Positions 9,920-20,489 of a DNA stretch of 64,000 nt are shown here, piece by piece; position 1 is the first letter of the stretch, and every line of letters starts with the position of its first letter. A program made the position numbers and the translations under genes. Location of the stretch: assembly GCA_949128115.1 (NCBI GenBank), contig OX421967.1, positions 8,794,070 to 8,858,069 on the forward strand, in the 5' to 3' direction. This DNA is from Anaspis maculata. Taxonomy: Eukaryota; Arthropoda; Insecta; Coleoptera; Scraptiidae. The notes under the pieces are model-generated. The model did no database searches. It was not told the DNA's origin and saw nothing but the letters and a program-made list of their open reading frames with translations.

Positions 9920-12016
9920 ATAAAGTTACTTAAACAAAATTTATACTTCTCTCTTCTTTCTTCTGATAGCGCTGGTTTGAATCTTGAGGAGCAAAAGCGA
10001 GCAATTCCAGAAGTTATATAATTCTAGAGAGGTAGGTATATCGCAACCCGGCTTTCGCTCCCCTTTCAGAAAGAGACATGCCAATAATGGCTCTCCTGTT
10101 GGCTTGTTACCGCCTGATATGTTCAATAGGCATACAAGAAGAATCGCATAAAGGGTTTATCGAGTGAACGGGATTGATGAGGGCCTTGTTAGATATCGCA
10201 GATATTGAAGCTGATGCGCCACTCGAGTGGCGTGGTTATGCCATCATTTCGACTTTTCGAGATTTCTCTCCCTCTTCTGCTCCTACATCCTTTCCATTTT
10301 CCTTATTGCCCTCCGCGTGCCTTTTTTTTACCTTATTGAATCCAAATAATTGGCGTATGCGTCGAACGTATTCTCTACCAGGTATAGCACTGAACGTCCT
10401 ACGATGATGAGTATCCATCATGTTGACGTATGGACAAAAACTGGACGTACTATGGACATGCGCAAGTGGTAGGCGTTCAGTGTACAGCTTCCAAATACAC
10501 CCTGTGGACGTTTGTTGAGTGTTCAATGTCGTGTCGGAGAATTTTAGAATCGGTTGTGTCACCCCAAAACTTCCCCGATTAATTGGGATCCAGGAACCCA
10601 TAGAAAATTTTCTTCGAAACGTCCCTTCGGTTGAAAAGTTGGAATTAGTGAGAAAGATTGGAAATAATTTGCACTTACCTGAATAGAGAACTATAGGTCA
10701 GGAAAGAGTTCAGACGATTCCGAGGACGATTCGAACAAAGGAAGCAAAATGGAGGCTGTGTTGACAAAACTGAAAGAAATGAAGTATTAAACTGAATGAA
10801 CTTGATCGTGTTGGGGCTATAGTCCAGTAAAACTACAGTTAACCCTCGAACTAATTTTTTGGCCATCAAGTTTTGTTTAGCTGTCTGAACAACATATTGA
10901 CAATTAAAAAAAAATTGAGTAGGGGAAAACGTCCAAAATGGTATATCCAATCCGGTCGAAAAACGTTAACCATACTTCTTGATGGAGAATCTATAATAAA
11001 TTTAATTTTTGTTGTTAATCAGTTTAGTACACCTATACGAACAACACATATGGGATATAGAACAATATAGGTAGGGGGAAAAGTCCAAAATGTCAAAACC
11101 AATCCGGAAGTAGGCGCTACGTGGACGATTTTCGTTTCTGTCAATATCGGATCAATTCTGGCAAGTTTGACATAGTTTCTCACTAAATTTGACTTTGTGA
11201 ATCCAATAAAGGTGATCTAATTGTGATTGAAACATGTTTGAGCAAGTTTCACTAGAAAAAAAAACACGTTTTTTCATACATTTTTTCTTTTTTTTTTCAA
11301 TTCAATTTGTGTCGTGAAAATAAATCATTATCACAATTCCTGCATACTTCATCTATTCCAAGTATCTTACACAGAAAAATCATGCACTGAATGTATTTCT
11401 TGTTCTGACAAAATGATATAATCGATTTGTTGCCAAAGCTGCCTAACGACTATTTTTTGCTTAAAAATGTACGCACTCTTGCGGTAAAAGAGATGCTGAG
11501 GGTGTAAAATACATTTGTTTTGAAGTTTTTGAAGTGCGGATTAGGAGGAAAACAATCCTTTTTTCGTTCAGTAGAGGCAGTCGTACAAAAGTTGTATTTT
11601 GATAGACGCAGCATAACTTTTGCATGGACCTGCCTAGATTTTTGAGTGAAAAATTACCGTTGAACAGTTTCCCCAACAAATCAATTTTATCAACTGTGAG
11701 AATGAAATGCACATCCAATGCATAGTTTTTATGTGTAAAACGCTTGAAGTTAGTGAACTTTGTAGTAATTTCCAGAAAAACATTTTTTGACAATGACCAA
11801 ATCGAAACTGAAAACCGGCAAAAAAATAAACCTCAAAAACGTGTTTTTTCAAGTTCAACTGGTTTTAACGTGATTTAATCACAATTTTACGTGTTGTTGT
11901 TTGTTTTGATGAATAATAAAGAAGAAACATATAGTTTTGCCTGTTTTTTTTATTCCCTTGAGAAAGTCAGCTAGCCAATATTTCGATTTTTGACTAGGTG
12001 TCTTTTATTCGATTTT
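9920..12016. other. No gene; weak short repeats
   Basis: Two short direct repeats of the type GTAGGGG(A)AAA(C)GTCCAAAATG occur at about 10918 and 11071. A loose inverted pair lies at 11218-11278 and 11838-11900 (ATTGTGATT and AACACGTTTTT blocks). Open frames at 10236-10601 and 11461-11793 on the minus strand have no recognised domain. Confidence 0.45.
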
Positions 12017-12486
12017 CCTCCATATTAGAGCTACCGCGTCAAGTTAGGTACTATCTCCAACTGAATTTTACATTCTGAATTCAGTGGTGACCTCAAATAT
12101 ACAATAGAAACAAGTTTGGACAAGTTTCCAAAAAAAAAATTTCTTTGTCATTTTTCAGATTTTTTTCAAATTGGTGGAGGCATTTGTATCCAGAACTATT
12201 TTATACGTCACTACTTTGTAGTGTATTCAACATTATCAAAAGCATGTACCCAATACCTGCGTATTTTGTTTTTGGAAGCTGAAAGAAAAACAAAATTGGA
12301 AAATAGTTTTGGAGGCCCCCAACAATAATTACTGAAAAAATCAAATTCAAGAATATAATAAACACGGTTTTTCAAGCTAACTTGTTCAAACTTGTTTTAA
12401 TTCCAAATTTGGGGTTATCATTGGATTTAGAATGTGGAAATTAGTCGAAAATGATACCTAACTTGACGGTATAGCACCAATATGGA
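12017..12486. repeat. Foldback repeat, ~110-bp arms
   Basis: 12017-12126 matches the reverse complement of 12381-12486. Shared blocks are CCATATT, CCG(C)GTCAAGTTAGGTA, ACATTCT and AAACAAGTTTG(G/A)ACAAG. The 254-bp interior is A/T-rich with no coding potential. It looks like a non-autonomous foldback element. No target duplication was found. Confidence 0.7.
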
Positions 12487-13024
12487 AAAAAAGGAAACAC
12501 AAACCTCTAGTTAAAACCCCCGCCGTGCCCCCCATGGCACGCAATAATACATTTCTTGTGAAAAATGACACCTTCAGGCTTCGCCACAGAAAAATTTGGG
12601 AAGATTGTTTATTTGAGTCTGTATAAGTAATAGGTTCAAAGTTCTAATCCTGATGCAATTTGAAAAGCAATTTTAGCTCTCCCTCCCCTGAATAACACAA
12701 AATCCTCGAGTAGGATTTTTGTCGTTTTTGAACAAGCCATAAGGCAGACAATTCTGGACACATCCTGAGATTTTCAAATTTCCCTGATCTATTTTCAGGT
12801 AGAAACTGATTTTTTATGTACTATAAGCAAAAACTATGCAAAGTGACACCGCCATTTTTGATTCGCCATTTTGAAGACTTTCTGTCATATTATTTTTTTT
12901 TCATTTTTGATATGTTGTTTGAAGGACTCCAAGGTATTTCATAGTGAAAGAATTATTTCTGTTGCAATTAGTTTGAGGTTCACCCCTTTTTTACGTAGGT
13001 TTACTGGACTACTAAAATGGAACG
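12487..13024. other. No feature recognised
   Basis: A/T-rich spacer between the foldback and the ORF1-like remnant. It may include the 5' untranslated part of that retrotransposon, but I see nothing diagnostic. Confidence 0.35.
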
Positions 13025-13797
13025 ATGTTTGAGATCGATGGGAAGCTTGAAATAGGAAAATCAAGAGTTGAAGAAGCACATAAAGAGTCAAGAGGACCGT
13101 ATAGACACCCTGGAAAGCAAAATTGCAAAGAAGAAATTGATCAGTTGATCATACATGGCGTCGCAGAGGAAGAGGGAGAAAGCGGAGCAAAACTCGAAAT
13201 AAAAGTGAGTCAAATGATAAGATCTTTGGAAATAGTGGACAACAAGATATGCCAGAAACAAGAAAAATGAGTAGAAGAAGAAAAAAAAGACCGAGACCGA
13301 ACCAACTAGAAGTAACCACTGAAAGAATGAGGAATGAAATCACGAAGGAAAAAAAAGATTGAAGGAAGATGATGCTGACATTTGGATAGAGGAAGCTTCT
13401 CCTAAGAAGATACTAGATCGAAGAAGAGAACTAGTGAAGTATATGGAAGTAGAGGAATCGAGAGAAGAAACAGCTTCCGTTGGATTACAGCAAACTGATA
13501 ACAGATAGAAATGCATACACATTGAGAGATAGAGAGAGAGAAATCAGAGAGAAAGCGAAAGTTATTGAAACACCAAAAAACACTGAAAACATGATAAGAA
13601 CGTATAGCGAGAGATCTCCAGAAGAAGAAGAAGAAGAAGCGATTGATGTTGACCAAGAAAAAAAGAGAGCGGTCACGAACATAACACAGACAAAAACTAA
13701 ACAACGGGAAGCATCAGGCAAAGAGAAGAACGACCGCAAGGCTATGAACACGGACGGGCACACAGAAAGGGATAAGAACGACAGAGAAGGAAAATAG
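13025..13797 (+). pseudogene. Non-LTR retrotransposon ORF1/leader-like remnant (RTE type)
   Basis: A run of highly charged, coiled-coil-prone codons is broken by a few stops and shifts. In order it contains LIIHGVAEEEGES, an EERMRNEI-like stretch in a shifted frame, LKEDDADIWIEEASPKKI, RRRELVKYM, LITDRNAYTLRDRE and YSERSPEEEEEE. This succession matches the leader region found upstream of the endonuclease in insect RTE-like or craniofacial-development-protein-2-like elements, including the L1-ORF1-like RNA-binding segment. The endonuclease and reverse transcriptase that should follow are missing. An 896-bp foldback starts 10 bases after the last open frame. The assignment is by remembered pattern only. 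Confidence 0.5.
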
Positions 13798-13806
13798 AGG
13801 GATGTT

Positions 13807-14702
13807 GGACAGGAAGCTGGTGCCTCAAAACTCACGTCATAAGGTACATGATTTTAACCCTGTAGGTTTAATGTGCGTTGATAAGATTGTTGAGAATTGC
13901 TTTGTCTTATATGTCAGACCGGGGGCTCTAGGCTGGTATGAGCTTGTCAATTTTCGGGAAAAATGGCAAAAAATGCACGTCATAAGATACATAAATGGAA
14001 CCAACTGGATTTTGTGTGAGAACATCCCCTCAGCCGAAACTCTGGTCGTGAGACAAAAATTTTGGGGGCTTTCAGTCCATAAGACAGGTTCGGAATTTTT
14101 AAAAAAGGTCCAAAATTTATCAATTTTTTCACAGGCGTTTTGTTGAATAACCCACTGAGTGTGATATATATTTGTAATCACGATGAAAGATGGAATCGAT
14201 TTCCATGTTAAAATACAGGGTGTACGATTTGAGGAAAAGTTTTCGATGTTGCACCCTGTAAGCGATGTACCGTTGCAAAATTTTTGTGGACAGATTCGAA
14301 GCCTACGTGAAAAATTGCGTAAGAATCGTTTTTTATTCCCGAAATTATGTCAAAGGAGAAGTCTCCAGGGGGAGGTAAATTTTGGCTCTTTTTGAAAATT
14401 TCAAACTTGTCTTATGGACCGAGAGCCCCCGAAAATTTTGTCTCATGACCCGGTTTTCGATTAAGGGGATGTTCTCACACAAAAGCCCGTTGGTTTCATT
14501 CATGTACCTTATGACGTAAATTTTTGACATTTTTTGAAAATTGACAAGCCTATACCAGCCTAAAGCCCCCGGTCTGACATGTAAGACAAGGAAATTTTCA
14601 TCAACCTCATCAACGTACATAAGGTTACAGGGTTAACATTAACCTACAGGGTTGAAATCATGTACCTTATGTAGTAAGTTTTGAGGCACCAGCTCCCTGT
14701 CC
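13807..14702. mobile_element. Foldback transposon, 5-bp target duplication ATGTT
   Basis: The ends GGACAGGAAGCTGG and CCAGCTCCCTGTCC are inverted and continue into arms of about 310 bp (to about 14115, and from about 14390). Both arms contain TGCCTCAAAAC, ATAAGGTACATGATTT and the GACCGGGGGCT block. The sequence ATGTT stands directly outside both ends (13802-13806 and 14703-14707). No transposase is encoded. Antiparallel open frames of similar length on both strands are reflections of the palindrome. The superfamily is unassigned. Confidence 0.8.
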
Positions 14703-14707
14703 ATGTT

Positions 14708-15427
14708 GGATAGAGGATTGAAATGATCAGGGTTCCAGTTGTCATCAGCATTCCCTCAACTTTGTTGGAAGTTCCACTGATACTGAATCATCCACTAAAA
14801 TTTACAGTTCTTTGGTAATGCATAGAACGGATTCAAAACAGTTGCCAGATTAGGTAAAAATTTCCCATAATAGCTGAACATTCTCAAAATAATTCTGATT
14901 CCGTAACATTTTTTTTTATTCGATGCATTTTTTTTATAGTAGGTAGTTTTCTTCATTGACTTGATCTGATCTCACCTGACCTGATCTGACCTATCTGACC
15001 TGATCTTAACAGACTTTGGAGTCACCCAAAAATCCAAATTGAACCATCTTTCTCCAAGACGGGACTATTGGTGTGGCTCACTTCCAAGGATCAACTGGAT
15101 TTAAAATTTTCAGGGATAACAGTTGAACCAGCTCTTTTTCAACTCCCTACATTTTAATGACATGCCTTTCTCTCACTACACATTTTTATGATCCATGCAT
15201 TGATTCCAGCCCACCTGCATTTCTTTTGTCCTCAGTTTATTTTAACATACATTTCAGGTCTTGCATTTCCTACTCCAGCTACACTATTTTGACCTCATGT
15301 TTTTAGCGCACTTCTCCAAACGGGAAGGCGCTTTTCTCCTTGCTTTGTCCATCCGTCTGTCCGTTCGTCCGTCCGTCCATCATAGCATCTAGTCCTAGAC
15401 GAAAAGGTTTTTGCAAAAAAAATTTAC
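14708..15427. other. Spacer with simple repeats
   Basis: A CTGATCTGACCT-type microsatellite lies at about 14959-15007 and a GTCCGTCCGTCC-type one at about 15349-15380. No coding sequence is recognised. Confidence 0.5.
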
Positions 15428-15430
15428 TCT

Positions 15431-16135
15431 ATTGGGTAGCTCATGACCTTGTATCCCGACCCAAGAAAAATCTCGACGAAATAATAATAAACAATGACAA
15501 TAATAACAAATTAGTGTGACGCGCCATCGCCGTTGAATGCTGCATTTCAGAAGCCGGCCTGATCTCGAAAGTTATCACATGCAATCAAGTACCCGTTCTT
15601 ATCATTTTACAGTAATACATATGCGGAGTTATATTTAGAGGAGAATTTGAACTTAATTTTAATGGAAATTCCACATTGGTGCGAGGTACCAGTCAATAGT
15701 TATAAATTTTTGAAAATGACTCCGAAGCTACGGCTCGGCCGCAAAAGATTATTCGTTGCTTGCTGGTGCTTGAAATCCTTTTCTCCGAACAAAACGGAAT
15801 CCAATACAGAAAATATTTCAACTTGAATGGGTAGCTCATGGCCTTGGTACGCGGACCAAAAAAAAAATCTTTCCGAAATAATCATAAACAATTACAATTA
15901 TAACATTTTGCTGTAAGGCGGCTTCGCCGATTAAGTGCTGGAATTCGCAGTTAGGTGTTGAGAGTTACGATATGCGGGTAGCTACATGTTTTTATGAAGA
16001 TACAGTACTACATGTACGGGATTATATTTAAAGAACAGTTTGAACTTTCTTTTGACAAAAACTACACTTCGATACGACCTTCGGGTCAATTGTTATGAAT
16101 TTTTGAAAACGACCGCAAAACTACGGCTCGGCGCA
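15431..16135 (+). repeat. Direct duplication (two ~315-bp copies)
   Basis: 15431-15745 and 15826-16135 align in the same orientation about 395 bp apart. Landmarks are GGGTAGCTCATG(A/G)CCTTG, CGAAATAAT.ATAAACAAT, TTATATTTA(G/A)AG, TATGAATTTTTGAAAA and CTACGGCTCGGC. The copies are strongly diverged, so the duplication is old. No coding sequence is seen in either copy. Confidence 0.7.
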
Positions 16136-16724
16136 TATACGTGTCCCTATAAATTTAAAATCAGACGTGCCATCAACACTTTTTAACATTTTGAAATAGG
16201 CATTACTAGGTACCTGAAGGATAATGGCACTCAAACTATGAAACATGTTCGCCCAATAACAAAAAAAAAAGTAGGTAGGTATCACTAAGAATCATGTGAC
16301 AGACTACCATTTTTTTTGGTTTTTCGATAAAAAAGAATTGTTCCGATTCAAAAATAAACCTGATATTCGTGTTCAGGAGGTCGAAATCAGTTAAAAAACA
16401 TTCTTTCATAAGTAACAGAATGACGCTTATGTGGCCGGTTCGTCTGTCTGTCTGTCTGTCCGTGTAGAAACTAGGATGCTGTACTCCTTCTCGAGAATTG
16501 AAGCAAGAGCCTTGGAACTTTTTCCGATGGATAGCTGATGTCCCCAAGGGTGGCCAATGGGCACTATTTTTGTTATCCATACATCGGTATCATTATTATC
16601 AAAAAAAAAAGAGATCTCCTGTGCACTTCGAAGAAGTTGAACTTCTCTTCAGGAAATAAAGCTACAACCCTTAAAAATTGGACTTTGTCCGATGGATAGC
16701 TTAGGTCCTCAAGGACCAAATAGG
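16136..16724. other. No gene; CTGT microsatellite
   Basis: A CTGTCTGTCTGTCTGTCC run lies at about 16444-16460. The minus-strand open frame over 16236-16580 translates this simple repeat and has no domain. Confidence 0.5.
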
Positions 16725-16826
16725 CAGATTGGCTTTCATAATTCCGCCGCCATCTTGGGCTGCCATATTGAAATCTCTTATTAGTGGAACGATTGTCATG
16801 AAACTTAAAAATTTATCCTCGTCTAG
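16725..16826 (+). repeat. First unit of a split ~115-bp tandem array
   Basis: This matches the units at 19925-20235: TTTCATAATTCCGCCGCCATCTTGG, TGCCATATTGAAATCTCTTAT and GAAACTTAAA. It ends at TCGTC-TAG exactly where the element 16827-19924 begins, and the array resumes at TAG-AACGATCATT after that element. Confidence 0.8.
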
Positions 16827-17559
16827 TAGCCCAGGCTTTTTAGTAGAAAAAACGGCAAAATATGAAACAAATTAAAACACGGTCAATCTCTTCAGTTTTG
16901 GGTTCACTAGACTTTGCTGTATAACATACAAAAAGTCCCCAACTTTCCCCCGTGTGCGTCATTGTTTTTTTGACAGGCAAAGATGAAGACACCTTAAAAT
17001 GCACTTTCCGCTTAAAAACGCTCTTAGTTCTCAACCACCCAATCGATTTCTCTTATCTTGGTCTTGAATGAAAGATAATGGATCAAAGTGAATGATATGG
17101 TATAGCTTTTGTCCGAAATTTGACACTAACAGACTTAATTTCTTGATAATGGCACTTTTTTGTGTTTTTTTTCTTATGCTTCAGTTAACATTTTACTTTT
17201 GCATCGACCACCAAATATCACTTGGTATTATCATATGCAGTAGATTCCCTACAGTTTCAGCTTCAAAATGACGTATCTTTTAGCTCCATTGTGAATTGTC
17301 CAGCAATTCCAATAAGGATTCTATGAAGTTACGTCAAACGCATTATGTGGGGAAAATCACTTCAACATTATTAACCTAGACTTTGATCTGTAATAATTGA
17401 TCCTACGTTCAATATGCACAGCATCGTACTGACTAAATGTGGTCTGGTAGTACTCGTATGAGTAGGTACTAGGTACATTTTCGCAATTTTCCTTTATGGT
17501 TTTAGCGCTACTACTAGATTGATAGATACATATGATGTTTAATCTATATACCATGTGTG

Positions 17560-17776
17560 TTGTTTCCCATAAATTTCTATATTTTTGTATATATTTGTGT
17601 TGTTATCCATTTATATATTTATGTGGTTATTTATTTGAGATATTTATTTATATTTGAATGCGATTTATATTTATTTATATTACGCATTGCTGTACAATGT
17701 ACATACTGTGACGGTTCCACACCTGATGGGGTAAACATGGAACGAAATAAAGATCTATCTATCTATCTATCTATCT
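17560..17776 (+). mobile_element. 3' end of a truncated non-LTR element with (ATCT)n tail
   Basis: The stretch ending GAACGAAATAAAGATCTATCTATCT has a polyadenylation-like AATAAA followed at once by a tetranucleotide tail (17750-17775). This is the usual 3' structure of CR1/Jockey-type copies in this window (compare 35070-35099). No coding part is left, and the 5' boundary is a guess. Confidence 0.5.
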
Positions 17777-17847
17777 ACTTGTAGCGCTTACCTATAGTTT
17801 GTTCTTGTTACTGCCGTCTGCAGTATCCGGCAATATCTCAGCTACTA

Positions 17848-18058
17848 AACTTCGGATTGCGCTTGGGTTTTTGCTAGATGATAGCTTAGGTACTCCAGAT
17901 GTACAAACAACAAAGATATTTTATTTCATTATTCGTCCGTCCGTCCGTCCGTCTGTGTGTCTGTCATTTCACGCAATATCGCGGCTCCTAGATTTCGGAT
18001 TAACCTCGGGTTTTTGCTAGATAATAATAGCTATGGTACTCTAGATGTGAACAAACAA
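17848..18058 (+). repeat. Two-copy direct repeat with GTCC microsatellite
   Basis: About 70-90 bp is repeated after about 125 bp. Shared strings are CAATATC, CTA.A.TTCGGATT, GGGTTTTTGCTAGATAAT(A), GGTACTC.AGATGT and ACAAACAACA. The copies are separated by GTCCGTCCGTCCGTCTGTGTG. Confidence 0.7.
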
Positions 18059-18074
18059 CACGGTGGGCTACGCG

Positions 18075-18218
18075 GGAGCACCCACGTGTAGTTGGTCGCA
18101 TCTTCCTCCAGCTCCGGAGACTCTTTTGAAGATAGTGTCTTGCAACTGCAAGAAGAACTGCGGTCTGAAATGTAGATGCAGGCGATCTTCCTTGTCTTAT
18201 TCGCAAATGTGTAAGTAA
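18075..18218 (+). pseudogene. Tesmin/TSO1-like CXC domain remnant
   Basis: One frame reads PPAPETLLKIVSCNCKKNCG, then LKCRCRRSSL, then ends in a stop after SQMCK. The order PPAP..LLK..SC.C...C...C.CR is that of the cysteine-rich CXC-type segment found in many uncharacterised arthropod proteins and related to the tesmin/TSO1 zinc-binding fold. The second half (C..C.G..C) is lost to stop codons, and no start or flanking exon is visible. The fragment sits inside the element 16827-19924, so it may be captured host sequence or part of a decayed element protein. Identification is by pattern, not by search. Confidence 0.5.
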
Positions 18219-18454
18219 GTTCTGTAGGGGCACAACATGTAAGAGTCTACCTCACCCTGTTGAGTATGACCCTGAGGACGATCTGTTATTTTTATAAACT
18301 TATGTATTTAGTCCATTTAGGTGCTAGATAACTTTGCTATTATTTTAGATGGGTATAGGCACTATCGGTAGGTATTCGAGGTAACTATCGATTTATTGTT
18401 TGGAAATCAACAGACGAGTTTTGAACAAAACTAATATTAGACAAAATAAGCTTA

Positions 18455-18691
18455 CCGTCAGTTCCACAAAAAAGATGATCAGCGATCAAGGCTAATTGCA
18501 GATTAACTGAACTTTTTTCTGCTGAATGCTAGGCGATTACCAACAAAAACTGCCTGAAATCTGTACTAGACCCATCATCTTTTCATTATTGAGGGATAAA
18601 CCAGCATTTCCATTGATCAGTCGGCTACAAAGTGAATAAGAAAAATCGCGAATCAACTTATCTCGTATTATCTGTTTTGTGGAACTCACGG
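18455..18691. mobile_element. Short MITE, TTA duplication (Harbinger-like)
   Basis: The ends CCGTCAGTTCCACAAAA and TTTTGTGGAACTCACGG are inverted repeats of 17 bp with one mismatch. TTA stands directly outside both (18452-18454 and 18692-18694). A 3-bp TTA/TAA duplication is typical of PIF/Harbinger elements, although the TIR sequence itself is not diagnostic to me. The 237 bp are non-coding. Confidence 0.7.
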
Positions 18692-18694
18692 TTA

Positions 18695-19784
18695 GAGTAC
18701 GGATGGTAAGCTAGATGCGATTTTTTTTTACTACTAGTGATCTTGAGATTATAATAATAATAATTTGGTATTTTTTGCAGAGCATGGCTCTAAAAATTTT
18801 CCTGTGCTGTGCTAGACTTCCAATACATTATTGATATATAAATACAATGTCAAAGCTCTGTTTTGAAAAGATTGTGAGCATTTTTAATTGAAAAAAATTA
18901 TGATTTGCTCTTGAAAATTGTGGATTTTTAATTCACGATATTTTCACGTTGAATACATCAATGATCAAAATTTCGAATAGGATCGATAACTGCAACTATT
19001 TCACGCATTTACATCAGGCATTCGACATAATTATCATTTCTTGAGTACTATAAAATCGAGTTGGTTTGATGTTCGGTGTAAGCCAGCTTGAAACTGAAAA
19101 ATGTGGCTATACCCGCGGGAAAGTTGCTGTTGTTATATTATTATTATTTTAATGTGAAGTGTTCTTTCTTCGGAAGCTAAAAAATTGTTTTGGCTATAAG
19201 AAGGAACCTTTGAGGATAAAATCAAAGCCATATTACAGCTACAATACATTTTTTTCAACTGCGCGGAGATATTTTTGAGTGACATTCAGGACTTCGACAT
19301 TTTTTTCAATAAATTATTTTTCTCACCTTGTAACCACTTACGTCTCGTTTATGATATGATAGTCTTATGCAGAAAAGTCCATATCATTAATCCATTCTTG
19401 AATCCGAATGAATAATGCCTCAAACGCAAAAATAACCCAAATTGAAAAACCGGCTTTATTTTGGTCCCAAAATCACGTTTTTCTGCCGAAAATTGCTCGA
19501 AAGAGTTTTTAAACAGAATTTAAATGTCATATTCAGATTTGCGAGGTCAGATTTAGTGGGAAACGATACCCAGCATGCCAGTATTGTCTCAATATTATTG
19601 AAAACCAAATTTCTTGCATAGGTCACCAATTGCCCCCCTCCCGAGCTTCCCTCACGGGGACCATAGACATCTAATTTGTCAATAAGCTTCTCTTATAACC
19701 CACTGTATCAAAATATAATAAATTAGAAGCCACTGACTAGACTACTCTTGTCCTAGAATTTTTTTAATGAAAATTTTGACCCCC
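18695..19784. other. Interior of TIR element, nothing recognised
   Basis: A/T-rich sequence without open frames of interest. A poly-C run near 19780 precedes the right inverted arm of the surrounding element. Confidence 0.45.
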
Positions 19785-19924
19785 CCCCCTCAAAAATTGG
19801 GACGCACACGGAGGAACGTTGGGGACTTTTAGTATGTTGTTAAGTAAGGTAAAGTGGGTACGATACCGTGAAGATTGCACGTGGATTAATTTGTTTCATG
19901 TTAAATGCTAAAAAGCCTGGGCTA

Positions 19925-20235
19925 TAGAACGATCATTCCTATTTTCAAGCTGAATTTCATGATTCTGCCGTTATCTTGGCTGCCATATTGAAATTTCTTA
20001 TAAGTGTAACGATTTCCATGAAACTTGGAGCTGACCTTTGTATCGTACGATCATTTTTATTTTCAAGCCAAGTTTCATGATTCCGCCACCATCTTCGCCG
20101 CCATATTGAAATCTCTTATAAGTGAAACGATTTCCATTAAACCTGAGAATTACCCTTGTCCAGTACGATCATTCTGATTTTCAAGCCGAATTCCATTATT
20201 CTGCCGAAATTTTGGCCGCCATATTGAAATTGTTT
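19925..20235 (+). repeat. ~115-bp tandem array (about 2.7 units)
   Basis: Three consecutive units start at about 19928, 20043 and 20160. Each carries ACGATCATT, TTTTCAAGC, TTCATGATTC(T/C)GCC, one or two GCCGCCAT(A/C)TTG-like motifs, GAAAT.TCTTATAAGTG and CGATTTCCAT. The preceding unit is at 16725-16826, cut off by the 3.1-kb insertion. Function unknown. Confidence 0.8.
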
Positions 20236-20369
20236 GCCCAAATAACGGTAGAGTAAGAGTAGAACCATAGTTATTTAACATCTTGCGTTCACTAATCCTT
20301 CAAAAAAGGAAGTGCGCTACTGAGCCTTATGCCCATGAGGCATATTCGCTTGTTCAACTTCAAGTGTAT

Positions 20370-20475
20370 TTTGTTGGTCTCGCAATAGGAAGAATGGAGG
20401 TATGCATCCAACCAGTCTTAGGGACTGAGAACTTTGTGGTGATGATTCGTCCAACTGTCAAGACGTGCAAGATGT
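20370..20475 (+). mobile_element. RTE-like 3' end fragment
   Basis: The stretch GGTCTCGCAATAGGAAG, ATGGAGGTATGCATCCAA and the following GTCTTAGG.ACTGAGAACTTTGTGGTGATGAT line up base for base, with some changes, with 8574-8650. That segment is the C-terminal LAQDR..WR end of the RTE-like remnant. It is a very short 5'-truncated copy. Confidence 0.5.
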
Positions 20476-20489
20476 TAATTTAAAGCTCA

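Larger units (their letters stand above)
16827..19924. mobile_element. TIR element, ends TAGCCCAGG, 3-bp duplication TAG
   Basis: The left end TAGCCCAGGCTTTTTAG is inverted perfectly at 19908-19924. Weaker inverted similarity then continues for about 135 bp on each side (ATGAAACAAATTAA, GTCCCCAAC, CCGTGTGCGTC). TAG occurs immediately outside both ends (16824-16826, 19925-19927). The flanks join into one continuous unit of a tandem array if the 3.1 kb is skipped, which supports a clean insertion. The interior holds a non-LTR 3' end, a CXC-domain relic and a small TTA-flanked MITE, but no transposase. It belongs with 22449-26134, 47253-56162 and 54191-55733 by termini and duplication length. 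Confidence 0.8.

Noticed and set aside
13802..14181. Two 114-codon frames on opposite strands
   Set aside because: Both lie in one arm of the foldback 13807-14702 and have no family features.
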